The notes: a model not told the origin generated them from the sequence alone. 64,000 nt of DNA from Streptomyces netropsis (GCF_014203545.1 NZ_JACHJG010000003.1:558001-622000); one strand, 5' to 3'; shown: positions 1-9,362, numbered from the stretch's first letter. Numbers and translations: made by a program.

Positions 1-31
1 CTGACCGTCTCCCCCCGACGGCAGACCCTCG

Positions 32-60
32 CCCGTCCGCCTACCCCCCAGGCGGACGGG
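32..60. terminator. Hairpin after the DUF4245 gene
   Basis: Perfect 11-bp stem (32-42 with 50-60) closed by a C-rich 7-base loop. It lies just past the stop codon of the minus-strand DUF4245 gene. There is no U-tract, which is common for Streptomyces terminators. Confidence 0.6.
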
Positions 61-76
61 CCGATGGCCGTCGCGC

Positions 77-646
77 TCAGTTCGAAGGCCCGGAGCCAGG
101 TGCCCCGGCCTTCGGGGCCTTCTCGGCCTTGAGCGCGGCGGCCATCTCCATGAGCCGCTCGTGCGAGGCGGTGCCCGTGACCACGGTGGTCACCCCGCGC
201 TCCTCGCGCACCAGGGCGTTGTACTTCTCGCCCTCGTAGCGCTGCCAGGTGGCGTTCCCCACCCGCTCCGTCCTGCCCGTCTTCTCGGCCCGCTGACTGA
301 CGGTGTTGATGAATCCGCGCGCCGGGCCGTCGCTCTGCTCGACCGCGACGTACTGCCGCTGCGGGTCGAGGAAGCCCAGGTGCCAGACCGTGCCGTCCTC
401 GGTGCGCGCCCGGTACGAGACCGAGGTCGCGCGCCAGTCCTTGGCCAGCCCCTCGGGCGCCGCCACCGCGTACGGCGCCGCGCGCCGGGCCTGGTCCAGC
501 TCCACGCGGTAGCCGACCGTCTTGATGGGGTCGTGGTCCTCGTTGTGCGGGATGAAGAGATAACTGACTACCGCCACGGGGATGACCACCGCCATCGACA
601 GCATCATGTTCCGGATGGTCTGCGTCTTACCGTTCCTACCTGCCAC
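77..646 (-). CDS. DUF4245 domain membrane-anchored protein
   Basis: About 189 residues from a GTG at 646. A longer reading from 724 adds an Arg/Pro-rich stretch that does not look native, so I prefer the GTG. After a basic N-terminus (AGRNGKTQTIRN) comes one hydrophobic segment (MLSMAVVIPVAVVSYLFIP), then an extracytoplasmic domain with the DUF4245 pattern (YRVELDQARRAAPYAVAAPEGL, then a W-rich strand region). This family is common next to glpX in streptomycetes, but its biochemical role is unknown. It is transcribed away from glpX, with about 280 bases between the two starts. Confidence 0.82.
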   Translation of the reverse strand: MAGRNGKTQTIRNMMLSMAVVIPVAVVSYLFIPHNEDHDPIKTVGYRVELDQARRAAPYAVAAPEGLAKDWRATSVSYRARTEDGTVWHLGFLDPQRQYVAVEQSDGPARGFINTVSQRAEKTGRTERVGNATWQRYEGEKYNALVREERGVTTVVTGTASHERLMEMAAALKAEKAPKAGAPGSGPSN

Positions 647-924
647 GCCCCCTATCGTCCCCCATGCCCCGGCCGATCTTGACGGCGGTGCCCGGCCGGG
701 CGCGCGGCGGCGGGCGACGGGCAAGACGCCGGCGGCATGCCGGATGCGCGGCGCGCGTCATCCGGCCATCGTTCGCAACCGCATCGCCCGCCTTGACGCC
801 GCTCATGCGTGGGGCGCTCTGCTCACTCTCGCAATGAACCGATAAAGTCATCAGCACCCTCACCCTCCTGGCCCTTACGGGACAGAGGTCCCACGGCCGT
901 CGCCGTACAGAAAGGTGCGTTCCG

Positions 925-1956
925 ATGACCGATCATCACCTGCCGTCCCAGCTCGAGGTCAGCCCCGAGGCCCCCGACCGCAACCTCGCACTCGAGCTCG
1001 TCCGGGTCACCGAGGCGGGCGCCATGGCGTCGGGCCGCTGGGTGGGCCGCGGTGACAAGAACGGCGCCGACGGCGCCGCGGTCAAGGCCATGCGGGCCCT
1101 GATCGGCACCGTTTCCATGAACGGTGTCGTCGTCATCGGCGAGGGCGAGAAGGACAACGCCCCGATGCTCTACAACGGCGAGCGGGTCGGCGACGGGACC
1201 GGCGCGGAGTGCGACGTCGCCGTGGACCCGGTCGACGGCACGACGCTGACCGCCAAGGGCATGGCCAACGCCGTCTCCGTCATGGCCGTCGCCGACCGCG
1301 GCTCCATGTTCGACCCGTCCGCCGTGTTCTACATGGACAAGCTGGTCACCGGCCCCGAGGCGGCCGACTACGTCGACATCAACGCCCCCGTGTCGGTCAA
1401 CATCCGTCGCGTCGCGAAGGCAAAGCACTCCTCGCCCGAGGACGTGACGGTCGTCGTCCTGGACCGCCCGCGCCACGACGGCATCGTCAAGGAGATCCGC
1501 GAGGCCGGCGCCCGCATCAAGTTCATCTCCGACGGCGACGTGGCCGGCGCGATCATGGCCGTCCGCGAGGGCACCGGCATCGACCTGCTGCTCGGTGTCG
1601 GCGGCACGCCCGAGGGCATCATCGCGGCCTGCGCGATCAAGTGCCTCGGCGGCACGATCCAGGCCAAGCTGTGGCCCAAGGACGACGAGGAGCGTCAGCG
1701 GGCGCTCGACGCGGGCCACGACCTCGACAAGGTCCTGCACACCAACGACCTCGTCAGCGGCGAGAACGTGTTCTTCGTCGCCACCGGCATCACCGACGGC
1801 GAGCTGCTGCGCGGCGTGCGCTACCGCGCGGAGACCGCGACCACGCAGTCGCTGGTCATGCGCTCCAAGTCCGGCACGATCCGGCAGATCGACTCCACGC
1901 ACCGGCTGTCGAAGCTGCGCGCGTACAGCACCGTCGACTTCGAGCGCCCCAGCTGA
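925..1956 (+). CDS. glpX: Class II fructose-1,6-bisphosphatase
   Basis: 343 residues, full length for GlpX. It hydrolyses fructose 1,6-bisphosphate to fructose 6-phosphate, the committed step of gluconeogenesis, in the cytosol. Visible family motifs are the metal-binding GEGE segment near residue 72, DPVDGTT at 101-107, and the glycine-rich [20 protein letters not shown] stretch. An AAAGG element upstream fits the ATG start. The gene stands alone and ends in a strong hairpin shared with convergent wblI. PEP carboxykinase, the other gluconeogenic control enzyme, is encoded later in the window. Confidence 0.96.
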   Translation: MTDHHLPSQLEVSPEAPDRNLALELVRVTEAGAMASGRWVGRGDKNGADGAAVKAMRALIGTVSMNGVVVIGEGEKDNAPMLYNGERVGDGTGAECDVAVDPVDGTTLTAKGMANAVSVMAVADRGSMFDPSAVFYMDKLVTGPEAADYVDINAPVSVNIRRVAKAKHSSPEDVTVVVLDRPRHDGIVKEIREAGARIKFISDGDVAGAIMAVREGTGIDLLLGVGGTPEGIIAACAIKCLGGTIQAKLWPKDDEERQRALDAGHDLDKVLHTNDLVSGENVFFVATGITDGELLRGVRYRAETATTQSLVMRSKSGTIRQIDSTHRLSKLRAYSTVDFERPS

Positions 1957-1979
1957 TCCGGGCCGACCCCCGCGCACAA

Positions 1980-2019
1980 CGGGCCGGGCCCCGCCGTGAT
2001 TCCGGCGGGGCCCGGCCCG
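1980..2019. terminator. Bidirectional terminator between glpX and wblI
   Basis: A 17-bp GC-only stem (1980-1996 with 2003-2019) around a TGATTC loop, placed between two converging genes. Confidence 0.8.
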
Positions 2020-2032
2020 TGTGTGTCCGCGC

Positions 2033-2389
2033 TCAGCCCGCGGCGGCGACCCGCGCGGAACGCTGGAGCTCCGCGTCCCGCCGCCGACGCCTCGCGAGCA
2101 CGACCCTGCGCTCGGCCGCGGTCAGTCCGCCCCACACCCCATAAGGCTCGGGCTGGAGCAGCGCGTGCTCCCGGCAGGCGACCATCACCGGGCAGCGGGC
2201 GCACACGCGTTTCGCGGCCTCTTCCCGTGACAGGCGCGCGGCCGTGGGTTCCTTGGATGGTGCGAAGAACAATCCGGCTTCATCCCGGCGGCACACCGCC
2301 TCCGAATGCCAGGGGCCGGCCTGATCCCGAGCGGCGATCCGCTGAGACGGTACGGCGGCTTCCTGCCGGGGCTGATGCGGTAGCAGCAC
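2033..2389 (-). CDS. wblI: WhiB-like iron-sulfur regulator (WblI type)
   Basis: 118 residues. The four cysteines that ligate the [4Fe-4S] cluster of Wbl proteins are Cys33, Cys63, Cys66 and Cys72 (C...CxxC...C). The turn motif GVWGG is at 84-88, followed by an Arg-rich DNA-contact tail (ARRRRR). Wbl proteins act by binding the primary sigma factor and respond to redox signals or nitric oxide. GTG start at 2389 with a good ribosome site (GGAG, 6 bases upstream). The symbol rests on my memory of the gene beside glpX in S. coelicolor; the family call is certain, the paralogue less so. Confidence 0.9.
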   Translation of the reverse strand: MLLPHQPRQEAAVPSQRIAARDQAGPWHSEAVCRRDEAGLFFAPSKEPTAARLSREEAAKRVCARCPVMVACREHALLQPEPYGVWGGLTAAERRVVLARRRRRDAELQRSARVAAAG

Positions 2390-2691
2390 GGTCTACTCCT
2401 GACGACGGCTTTGCTGGGCCGATTGAGTCACCTTTGCCCGTCTCACTGCGCACGACCATTCGCACCCGCAGCCGTACGAGAGACGATGCACCAAGCTTTA
2501 CCCGCTGTGCGCGCTCTTATTCACACCGTTGTCATGACCGGAACGCGATAAGCCGCGCAGCGCTCCCGCCGGTGCCCGTCGGCCGACGCCCTCGGGGGTC
2601 TCACGGGCCGTGTGATCAGCCGCGCGATCAGCCGTGTGATCAGGCCCTGTGCTCAGGCCCTGTGATCAGGCCCTGTGATCAGGCCCTGTGA
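2390..2691. other. Intergenic region upstream of wblI
   Basis: About 300 bases without a credible gene. The part nearest wblI must hold its promoter, which I could not assign. The part nearest the DUF1707 gene holds the TGATCA-rich tandem repeats listed separately. Confidence 0.5.
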
Positions 2692-2692
2692 T
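2641..2692. repeat. Tandem 13-bp repeat, four units
   Basis: Four consecutive copies of CAGGCCCTGTGAT (the first ends GCT) at 2641-2653, 2654-2666, 2667-2679 and 2680-2692. Degenerate TGATCAGCC units extend upstream to about 2612. The array runs into the stop codon of the DUF1707 gene. Confidence 0.85.
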
Positions 2693-3339
2693 CAGCCGCG
2701 CGCGAGGAGGTTCCTGATCCGCTTGCCGCGCCGGGGCCTGGCCTCCACCCCGCCGAAGAGAGCGAAGCCCGTGACCAGCACGACCGGGGCGTCGGGCTCG
2801 CCGGCCTCGTGGGTCCGGACGTCGAAACCGCCGAAGACGCCGGTGCCGGCGGAGCGCACCGAGACGTTCTCCGGGACCTTGATGTCGACGCCGCCGAAGA
2901 CGGCGGTGGCGTTGATCACGATCTCCCGCTGGGTGAAGAGCGCCTCGGACAGGTCGATCTCCACCTCGCCGAACAGCGCGAAGGCGTTCGTCCGCGGCCC
3001 GACCCGCCAGCGGCCCTTGCGTGCCGCGCCACCGAAGACGGCGACGAGGTTCTCGGCGGCGGCCGACGCGACGGGGTACGGGTACGGGAGCGGGCCCGCC
3101 GGCGCGGGGCGCGGCCCCTTGGGCAGGTCGCGCACCAGCGGCTCCAGCTCGGCGTGGGTCTTCGCCTCGTACACCGCGCCGATCCGCTCGGCGTGCTCCT
3201 CCGCGGTGAGCCGCCCCTCCGCCAGCGCCTCGCGCAGGATGTCCGCGGTCCGGTCCCGGTCCGCATCGGAGGCGCGCAGCGCGGGGGCGGGCTCCGCGCC
3301 CTTGGTCAGTGACACCGGCTTTTCGGCAGACTCGTCCAC
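2692..3339 (-). CDS. DUF1707 / LiaF-like domain protein
   Basis: About 215 residues. The N-terminal DUF1707 module (LRASDADRDRTADILREAL ... GRLTAEEHAERI ... HAELEPLVRDLP) is followed by a repetitive beta domain with recurring FGG turns (AVFGGVDIKVPEN, GVFGGFDVRTHE, ALFGGVEARPRRG), as in LiaF/cell-wall-stress proteins. There is no clear membrane helix. I chose GTG 3339 because AAGGTG lies 6 bases upstream; TTG or GTG codons a few residues earlier are possible. The gene diverges from fumB. Function unknown; a link to envelope stress is inference from the C-terminal fold. Confidence 0.8.
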   Translation of the reverse strand: MDESAEKPVSLTKGAEPAPALRASDADRDRTADILREALAEGRLTAEEHAERIGAVYEAKTHAELEPLVRDLPKGPRPAPAGPLPYPYPVASAAAENLVAVFGGAARKGRWRVGPRTNAFALFGEVEIDLSEALFTQREIVINATAVFGGVDIKVPENVSVRSAGTGVFGGFDVRTHEAGEPDAPVVLVTGFALFGGVEARPRRGKRIRNLLARG

Positions 3340-3410
3340 GGCCGTCACCTTAACCAAACGCGATAGATCGCGACAGGGGCGTACGGGGGCGGGTCCGCGC
3401 GGTGCGCCGC

Positions 3411-3430
3411 GAAGTGAGCCTTACCTCACC
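3411..3430. promoter_or_regulatory. Candidate DmdR/IdeR-type iron box
   Basis: Read on the minus strand, a 19-base window matches the DmdR1 consensus TTAGGTTAGGCTCACCTAA at 14 positions, including the core AGGCTCAC. It lies between the divergent DUF1707 gene and fumB, about 87 bases before the fumB start. Pattern match only. Confidence 0.4.
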
Positions 3431-3516
3431 AACCGGTCACCGGCGGAGCGTCCTAGGCTGGAGGGCGCTGTCGAGGATGCCAGCCACCGTTGCCTGCCCA
3501 GTGAGGAATCGCCGCA

Positions 3517-5193
3517 ATGTCTGCCCAGTCTGAGTTCGCCTATACGGATCTCCTGCCCCTGGGCGAGGACGACACGCCGTACCGTCTGGTGACCGCCGAG
3601 GGCGTGAGCACCTTCGAGGCCGACGGCCGTACGTTCCTCAAGGTCGAGCCGGAGGCGCTGCGGAAGCTGGCCGCCGAGGCGATGCACGACATCTCGCACT
3701 ACCTGCGCCCGGCGCACCTGGCGCAGCTGCGCCGGATCCTCGACGACCCCGAGGCGTCCCCGAACGACAAGTTCGTCGCGCTCGACCTGCTGAAGAACGC
3801 GAACATCGCGGCCGCGGGCGTGCTGCCGATGTGCCAGGACACCGGCACCGCGATCGTCATGGGCAAGCGCGGCCAGAACGTGCTGACCGAGGGCGGCGAC
3901 GAGAAGGCCCTCTCGCACGGCATCTTCGACGCCTACACCAAGCTCAACCTGCGGTACTCGCAGATGGCCCCGCTGACCATGTGGGACGAGAAGAACACCG
4001 GCTCGAACCTGCCCGCGCAGATCGAGCTGTACGCGACCGACGGCGGCGCGTACAAGTTCCTCTTCATGGCCAAGGGCGGCGGCTCGGCCAACAAGTCCTT
4101 CCTCTACCAGGAGACGAAGGCGGTCCTCAACGAGACCTCCATGATGAAGTTCCTGGAGGAGAAGATCCGCTCGCTGGGCACCGCCGCGTGCCCGCCGTAC
4201 CACCTGGCGATCGTCGTCGGCGGCACGTCCGCGGAGTTCGCGCTCAAGACCGCGAAGTACGCCTCCGCGCACTACCTCGACGAGCTGCCCGCCGAGGGCT
4301 CCCCCACCGGTCACGGCTTCCGTGACAAGGAGCTGGAGGAGAAGGTCTTCGAGCTGACGCAGAAGATCGGCATCGGCGCCCAGTTCGGCGGCAAGTACTT
4401 CTGCCACGACGTCCGCGTGGTCCGGCTGCCGCGCCACGGTGCCTCGCTGCCCGTCGCCATCGCCGTCTCCTGCTCGGCCGACCGGCAGGCGGTCGCGAAG
4501 ATCACCGCCGAGGGCGTCTTCCTCGAGCAGCTGGAGACCGACCCGGCGCGCTTCCTGCCGGACACCACGGACGACCACCTGACCGAGGCTGGCGACTCCG
4601 CCGACGTCGTCAAGATCGACCTCACCCGTCCGATGGACGAGATCCTCGCCGAGCTCACGAAGCACCCGGTCAAGACCCGGCTCTCGCTGACCGGCCCGCT
4701 GGTCGTGGCGCGCGACATCGCACACGCGAAGATCAAGGAGCGGCTGGACGCGGGCGAGGAGATGCCGCAGTACCTGAAGGACCACCCGGTCTACTACGCG
4801 GGCCCGGCCAAGACCCCCGAGGGCTACGCGTCCGGCTCCTTCGGCCCGACCACGGCCGGCCGCATGGACAGCTACGTCGACCAGTTCCAGGCGGCGGGCG
4901 GCTCCAAGGTCATGCTCGCCAAGGGCAACCGCTCCAAGCAGGTCACCGACGCGTGCGACGCCCACGGCGGCTTCTACCTCGGATCGATCGGCGGCCCGGC
5001 GGCGCGCCTGGCACAGGACTGCATCAAGAAGGTCGAGGTCCTGGAGTACCAGGAGCTCGGCATGGAGGCGGTCTGGAAGATCGAGGTCGAGGACTTCCCG
5101 GCGTTCATCGTCGTGGACGACAAGGGCAACGACTTCTTCGTCGACCCGGCCCCGGCGCCGACGTTCACGGCGATTCCGGTGCGCCAGCCGTAA
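3517..5193 (+). CDS. fumB: Class I (iron-sulfur) fumarate hydratase
   Basis: 558 residues. It interconverts fumarate and malate in the TCA cycle with a [4Fe-4S] cluster. The three expected cluster cysteines are Cys106 (LPMCQDTG), Cys225 (GTAACPPYH) and Cys319 (AVSCSADRQ). Their spacings of 119 and 94 residues are exactly those I recall for structurally known class I fumarases. N- and C-terminal domains are fused in one chain. GAGGA precedes the ATG. The iron-free fumC lies about 1.8 kb downstream on the same strand. Streptomycetes often keep both classes, so iron or oxygen status may choose between them. Confidence 0.95.
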   Translation: MSAQSEFAYTDLLPLGEDDTPYRLVTAEGVSTFEADGRTFLKVEPEALRKLAAEAMHDISHYLRPAHLAQLRRILDDPEASPNDKFVALDLLKNANIAAAGVLPMCQDTGTAIVMGKRGQNVLTEGGDEKALSHGIFDAYTKLNLRYSQMAPLTMWDEKNTGSNLPAQIELYATDGGAYKFLFMAKGGGSANKSFLYQETKAVLNETSMMKFLEEKIRSLGTAACPPYHLAIVVGGTSAEFALKTAKYASAHYLDELPAEGSPTGHGFRDKELEEKVFELTQKIGIGAQFGGKYFCHDVRVVRLPRHGASLPVAIAVSCSADRQAVAKITAEGVFLEQLETDPARFLPDTTDDHLTEAGDSADVVKIDLTRPMDEILAELTKHPVKTRLSLTGPLVVARDIAHAKIKERLDAGEEMPQYLKDHPVYYAGPAKTPEGYASGSFGPTTAGRMDSYVDQFQAAGGSKVMLAKGNRSKQVTDACDAHGGFYLGSIGGPAARLAQDCIKKVEVLEYQELGMEAVWKIEVEDFPAFIVVDDKGNDFFVDPAPAPTFTAIPVRQP

Positions 5194-5230
5194 CCCTGCG
5201 GGGCTTCGGGGCTTCGCCGCAGCTCCCTTT

Positions 5231-5282
5231 GTCCTCAAACGCCGGACGGGCTGGATTGTCAGCCCGTCCGGCGTTTGAGGAC
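5231..5282. terminator. 22-bp perfect stem, GCCGGACGGGC-type intergenic element
   Basis: The arms at 5231-5252 and 5261-5282 are exact reverse complements around GGATTGTC. It lies between convergent fumB and the SGNH gene and so can end both transcripts. The sequence AGCCCGTCCGGCGTTTGAGG belongs to a dispersed family that recurs near 17.9, 43.9 and 50.3 kb. Confidence 0.85.
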
Positions 5283-5332
5283 CGGGGTCCGGGGCGGAGC
5301 CCCGGTTACGGGAAGGGGCGGGGTGGGGACTC

Positions 5333-6850
5333 CTACGCGAAGCGCTGGTTCGCCGCACCGTCACACTTCTGCAGACGCAGAGCGTCCTCGGCCGACCCCA
5401 GCGTCAGACACAGGTCCTGCGCCGCCACCGGGCGGATCGACTCGGCGGACCGTACGAACTGCTGGTTCCCGCCACCGTGGCAGTTCCACAGCACCACCGC
5501 CGTACCGGCCGTGTACTTCGCCGACGGTACGTCCACGCACCGGTCGTGCGTCAGCGCGGAGTGCAGTGACTTCTGCCCCGCGTCGTACCACCACTCCTGG
5601 TTGCGGCTGCCGCCGCACGGCCAGCCGCCCACCTGTGTGCCGTTGGCGGAAGCCGCGCCGTAGGCGTCCACGCACGCGCCCGTCGCCGCGTTCTTCAGTG
5701 GCCGGTATGCGTCGTCCCAGCCGCCCGGGTACAGCGCGGGCGTCCCCGTGCTCGCCGGGTCCGCGCAGCCCGCCTCCCGGTGACCGGACCGGTAGAGCTG
5801 GGTGAGGCAGGACGCGAAGGCACCGTGGCCGCGCGCGTTGGGGTGGAAGGACTGCCGTACGGAGTTCGCGTTGGGCGGGAAGGGATTGGCGAGGTCGACG
5901 TAGAGTCCGCGCGCCCAGGTGTCCTCCATGCACACCTCGTGGCCGTGGAAGAGGCGGGAGTTGTCGAGGTAGAGCGCGCCGGTGTTCCTGGCGACGCGCC
6001 GCATGCCGCGCTCGAAGGCGGGCACGGCGGTGTTGCGGCCCCAGGCCGAGTCGGAGGTGTGGCCGACGCAGCCGCCGGGGAGCTTGCCGGGGAAGTCCGG
6101 GTTGTCCTCGATGTCGGGGCCGATGGGGCTCGGGTAGCCCATGACGACGAGCTTGTAGTCGCCGTCGGCGTAGCCGGCGTCCTTCATGACGGTCCGCAGG
6201 TCCCGTACGGTCTGCTCGACCTTGGGCACGAGGGCGTCGACGCGGGCCTGCCAGCCGGGGGCGTACTTCGGCTCGCAGGGGCCCTGGAGGGTCAGATAGC
6301 GGGTGACGCAGTCGGTGATGACGGGGCCGAACTGCAGGTCGTCGTTGGCGCCCGCGACCAGCAGCACCATCTTGACGCGCGTGTTGCGGGCCTTGACCGC
6401 GAGGTTGTCGCTCTGGACCAGCTCGTCCGCGTACTGCTTGCTGCCGCCGATCCGGATGTTGCCGGTGTAGGCGCCGGAGCAGGCGACGTTGTACGTGACG
6501 TCGGCGGGGATCCCCGTGCGGTGGATGGCGGCGTCCGGCGAGCGGTGGCACCAGTTGTCGGGGCCGTTGGTGCCGGGCTCGTAGGTGCCGACCCCCTCGC
6601 CGGAGATCTCGCTGTCGCCCAGCGAGAGGAGCGATGTCTTGCGCTCTGCCATCGGCCGCTCGGCCGCGCTGCCGTAGAGCTTCGTGGCCTCGGCGGCGCG
6701 GACCTTCTCGAGCTCGGGCGCGAGGGGGGTCGAGGCGGTGGTGCGCGGGTCCGCTTGCGCGGTGGGCCCGGTCGCGGCCACCCCGCCGAGCGCCGCGGCG
6801 AACGCGGCGACGGCGGCGAGGGTACAGCGCAGGGTGGGTCTGCGTGTCAT
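5333..6850 (-). CDS. Secreted SGNH/GDSL hydrolase with ricin-type lectin domain
   Basis: 505 residues. A signal peptide covers about 1-34 (AAVAAFAAALGGVAATGPTAQA). The catalytic domain starts with LLSLGDS (Ser80 in the GDS block) and ends with a SFHPNARGH block carrying the catalytic His; a GAND block also fits. From about residue 376 a beta-trefoil lectin domain shows QxW/QxF repeats (NQEWWY, NQQFV, NQRFA). It is probably an extracellular esterase or lipase that the lectin tethers to polysaccharide; the substrate is unknown. GGGGAGG precedes the ATG. It is divergent from fumC, and the shared 108-base region holds two inverted repeats. Confidence 0.9.
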   Translation of the reverse strand: MTRRPTLRCTLAAVAAFAAALGGVAATGPTAQADPRTTASTPLAPELEKVRAAEATKLYGSAAERPMAERKTSLLSLGDSEISGEGVGTYEPGTNGPDNWCHRSPDAAIHRTGIPADVTYNVACSGAYTGNIRIGGSKQYADELVQSDNLAVKARNTRVKMVLLVAGANDDLQFGPVITDCVTRYLTLQGPCEPKYAPGWQARVDALVPKVEQTVRDLRTVMKDAGYADGDYKLVVMGYPSPIGPDIEDNPDFPGKLPGGCVGHTSDSAWGRNTAVPAFERGMRRVARNTGALYLDNSRLFHGHEVCMEDTWARGLYVDLANPFPPNANSVRQSFHPNARGHGAFASCLTQLYRSGHREAGCADPASTGTPALYPGGWDDAYRPLKNAATGACVDAYGAASANGTQVGGWPCGGSRNQEWWYDAGQKSLHSALTHDRCVDVPSAKYTAGTAVVLWNCHGGGNQQFVRSAESIRPVAAQDLCLTLGSAEDALRLQKCDGAANQRFA

Positions 6851-6885
6851 GAAGCCTCCCCGGTTTCAGTTGTTACTCGCGGTAT

Positions 6886-6899
6886 TTACTAGCCGGTAA
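6886..6899. promoter_or_regulatory. TTAC-N6-GTAA inverted repeat
   Basis: TTACTAGCCGGTAA lies 36 bases before the SGNH gene start and 60 bases before fumC. Ten of 14 positions are symmetric. It resembles TetR-family operators found near lipid-hydrolase genes, but no specific regulator can be named. Confidence 0.3.
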
Positions 6900-6924
6900 G
6901 TGCTTTTGGGAACACGGTGAACAA

Positions 6925-6943
6925 GACAAACGCTGTGTTTGTC
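6925..6943. promoter_or_regulatory. fumC: Inverted repeat directly before the fumC ribosome site
   Basis: GACAAAC-GCTGT-GTTTGTC has perfect 7-bp arms. It ends one base before the AGGAGGT ribosome site of fumC, so it could act as a DNA operator or as an RNA hairpin. Confidence 0.45.
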
Positions 6944-6958
6944 AGGAGGTAAGCAACG

Positions 6959-8356
6959 ATGACCGACAGTGATCAGTACCGGATCGAGCACGACTCCATG
7001 GGAGAGGTCCGCGTCCCCGCACACGCCAAATGGCGGGCCCAGACGCAGCGGGCGGTGGAGAACTTCCCCCTGAGCGGACAGCGGCTGGAGCGCTCGCACA
7101 TCGAGGCGCTGGCCCGGATCAAGGCAGCCGCGGCCAAGGTCAACGCCGAGTTGGGCGTGGTCGACAAGGACGTCGCGGAGGCCATCGAGGCGGCCGCCGC
7201 CGAGGTCGCGGAGGGCCGCTGGGACGACCACTTCCCCGTCGACGTCTTCCAGACCGGCTCGGGCACGTCGTCCAACATGAACACCAACGAGGTCCTCGCG
7301 ACCCTCGCCACCGAGCGGCTCGGCCGCGACGTGCACCCCAACGACCACGTCAACGCGTCGCAGTCGTCCAACGACGTGTTCCCCTCCAGCATCCACATCG
7401 CGGCGACGGCGGCCGTCACCGGCGATCTCGTCCCGGCGCTCGACCACCTCGCCGCGGCGCTGGAGCGCAAGGCCGCGGAGTTCGCGGAGGTCGTCAAGTC
7501 CGGCCGTACCCACCTGATGGACGCCACCCCGGTGACGCTTGGTCAGGAGTTCGGCGGTTACGCCGCCCAGGTCCGCTACGGAGTCGAGCGGCTGCGCTCC
7601 TCGCTGCCGCGGCTGGCCGAACTGCCCCTCGGCGGCACGGCCGTCGGCACCGGCATCAACACCCCGCCCGGCTTCTCGGCCGCCGTCATCGCCGAAGTGG
7701 CCCGCACCACCGGTCTGCCGCTGACCGAGGCCCGCGACCACTTCGAGGCGCAGGGGGCCCGCGACGGTCTGGTGGAGACCAGCGGCCAGCTGCGCACCAT
7801 CGCCGTCGGCCTCACCAAAATCGCCAACGACCTGCGCTGGATGGCCTCCGGTCCGCGCACCGGTCTCGCCGAGATCAACCTGCCCGACCTCCAGCCGGGC
7901 TCCTCGATCATGCCGGGCAAGGTCAATCCGGTGGTTCCCGAGGCCGTCCTGATGGTGGCCGCGCAGGTGGTCGGGAACGACGCGACCGTGGCCACGGCGG
8001 GCGCCGCGGGGAACTTCGAGCTCAACGTGATGCTCCCGGTCATGGCGAAGAACCTCCTGGAGTCCGTACGCCTGCTCGCGAACGCCTCCCGGCTGCTCGC
8101 CGACCGCACGGTCGACGGCATCACCGCCAACGCCGAGCGTGCCCGCACGTACGCCGAGTCCTCCCCCTCCGTGGTCACCCCCCTGAACCGCTACATCGGA
8201 TACGAGGAAGCGGCCAAGGTGGCCAAGAAGTCACTGGCCGAGCAGAAGACCGTTCGCCAGGCCGTGCTGGACGGCGGCTACGTGGAACGCGGTCTCCTCA
8301 CGCTGGAGCAGCTCGACGAGGCTCTCGACGTGCTGCGCATGACGCGCCCTTCGTGA
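6959..8356 (+). CDS. fumC: Class II fumarate hydratase
   Basis: 465 residues, the usual length. It hydrates fumarate to malate as a homotetramer without an iron-sulfur cluster, so it tolerates oxidants and iron shortage. The aspartase/fumarase signature [10 protein letters not shown] is at 314-323. [14 protein letters not shown] and [14 protein letters not shown] near the N-terminus form active-site loops. A strong AGGAGGT lies 8 bases before the ATG. It duplicates the activity of fumB on the same strand, with the oppositely oriented SGNH gene between them. Confidence 0.96.
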   Translation: MTDSDQYRIEHDSMGEVRVPAHAKWRAQTQRAVENFPLSGQRLERSHIEALARIKAAAAKVNAELGVVDKDVAEAIEAAAAEVAEGRWDDHFPVDVFQTGSGTSSNMNTNEVLATLATERLGRDVHPNDHVNASQSSNDVFPSSIHIAATAAVTGDLVPALDHLAAALERKAAEFAEVVKSGRTHLMDATPVTLGQEFGGYAAQVRYGVERLRSSLPRLAELPLGGTAVGTGINTPPGFSAAVIAEVARTTGLPLTEARDHFEAQGARDGLVETSGQLRTIAVGLTKIANDLRWMASGPRTGLAEINLPDLQPGSSIMPGKVNPVVPEAVLMVAAQVVGNDATVATAGAAGNFELNVMLPVMAKNLLESVRLLANASRLLADRTVDGITANAERARTYAESSPSVVTPLNRYIGYEEAAKVAKKSLAEQKTVRQAVLDGGYVERGLLTLEQLDEALDVLRMTRPS

Positions 8357-8591
8357 CACCGAGGGAGCGCCGGCCGGGGCGCGGAGGTTACCCCCGCACG
8401 GCGGCGGGGCGGATCGCGGACTGCTGACGAGGGAACAGCCCGCCGCGGCACCGGACGGGCCGCGGATGCCCCGCCCCTGGCCCCCACCTGCCACGATGTC
8501 CCCGCGCCAGGCGTCAACCCGGACGCTTGGACCGGACCTTTTGCGGCGCACGTCACGGCGCATCGGTGGCCGCGGCACCTAAGATCTGCGC

Positions 8592-9278
8592 ATGACAGCG
8601 GACTCGGTGGAATCGACGGGCACGGCAGGCAGCGCCCCCTGGGCGCCGGGGGACCACATCCTCTGGCGCTATCGGGGCAATGCCACCGACAGCGTCCACA
8701 TCTGCCGCCCGGTGACCGTCGTCCAGGACACCGAGGACCTGCTCGCCGTCTGGATGGCCCCCGGCACCGACTGCGTCAAACCGCTGCTCGCCGACGGCAC
8801 CCCCGTGCACCGGGAGCCGCTGGCCACCCGCTACACCAAGCCGCGGACCACCACCACGTCCCGCTGGTTCGGCACCGGCGTCCTCAAGCTCGCCCGGCCC
8901 GGCGAGGCCTGGTCGGTCTGGCTCTTCTGGGATCCCGGCTGGCAGTTCAAGAACTGGTACGTGAACCTCGAGGAGCCCCTCGCCCGGTGGGGCGGCGGAG
9001 TGGATTCCGAGGACCATTTCCTGGACATCGCCGTCTACCCGGACCGCAGTTGGGAATGGAAGGACGAGGACGAGTTCGCGCAGGCACAGCGGGCGGGTCT
9101 GATGTCCACCGCCCAGGCCGAGCGGGTGCGGGCGGCCGGGCGCGCGGCGGTCGAGCGGATCGAGTCCTGGGGCGCGCCGTTCGCCGCCGGCTGGGAGGGC
9201 TGGCGGCCCGACCCGGCGTGGACGGTGCCGACGCTCCCGGACGACTGGGACCGCACCCCGGCGCGGCTCGGCGCGTGA
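8592..9278 (+). CDS. DUF402 domain protein
   Basis: 228 residues. The DUF402 fold is recognisable by WSVWLFWDPGWQFKNWYVNLEEP, followed by DHFLDIAVYPDRSWEWKDEDEF with clustered acidic metal-binding residues. An ERIESWGAPFAAGWEGWRPD tail follows. Characterised relatives are metal-dependent nucleoside di/triphosphate phosphatases (Sa1684 type) or FomD-like hydrolases. Here the substrate is unknown. It stands alone; the 235 bases before it show no other gene, and the ribosome site is weak. Confidence 0.78.
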   Translation: MTADSVESTGTAGSAPWAPGDHILWRYRGNATDSVHICRPVTVVQDTEDLLAVWMAPGTDCVKPLLADGTPVHREPLATRYTKPRTTTTSRWFGTGVLKLARPGEAWSVWLFWDPGWQFKNWYVNLEEPLARWGGGVDSEDHFLDIAVYPDRSWEWKDEDEFAQAQRAGLMSTAQAERVRAAGRAAVERIESWGAPFAAGWEGWRPDPAWTVPTLPDDWDRTPARLGA

Positions 9279-9362
9279 ACCGCTTGATGTCTCCCCGTGG
9301 GACAACCGTAGGATCGGCCTCCGCGATACTGCACAGCAGCACGGCACGATCAGAGCACGGCA

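Noticed and set aside
2612..2694. CRISPR array
   Set aside because: The units are directly abutting 13-mers without spacers.
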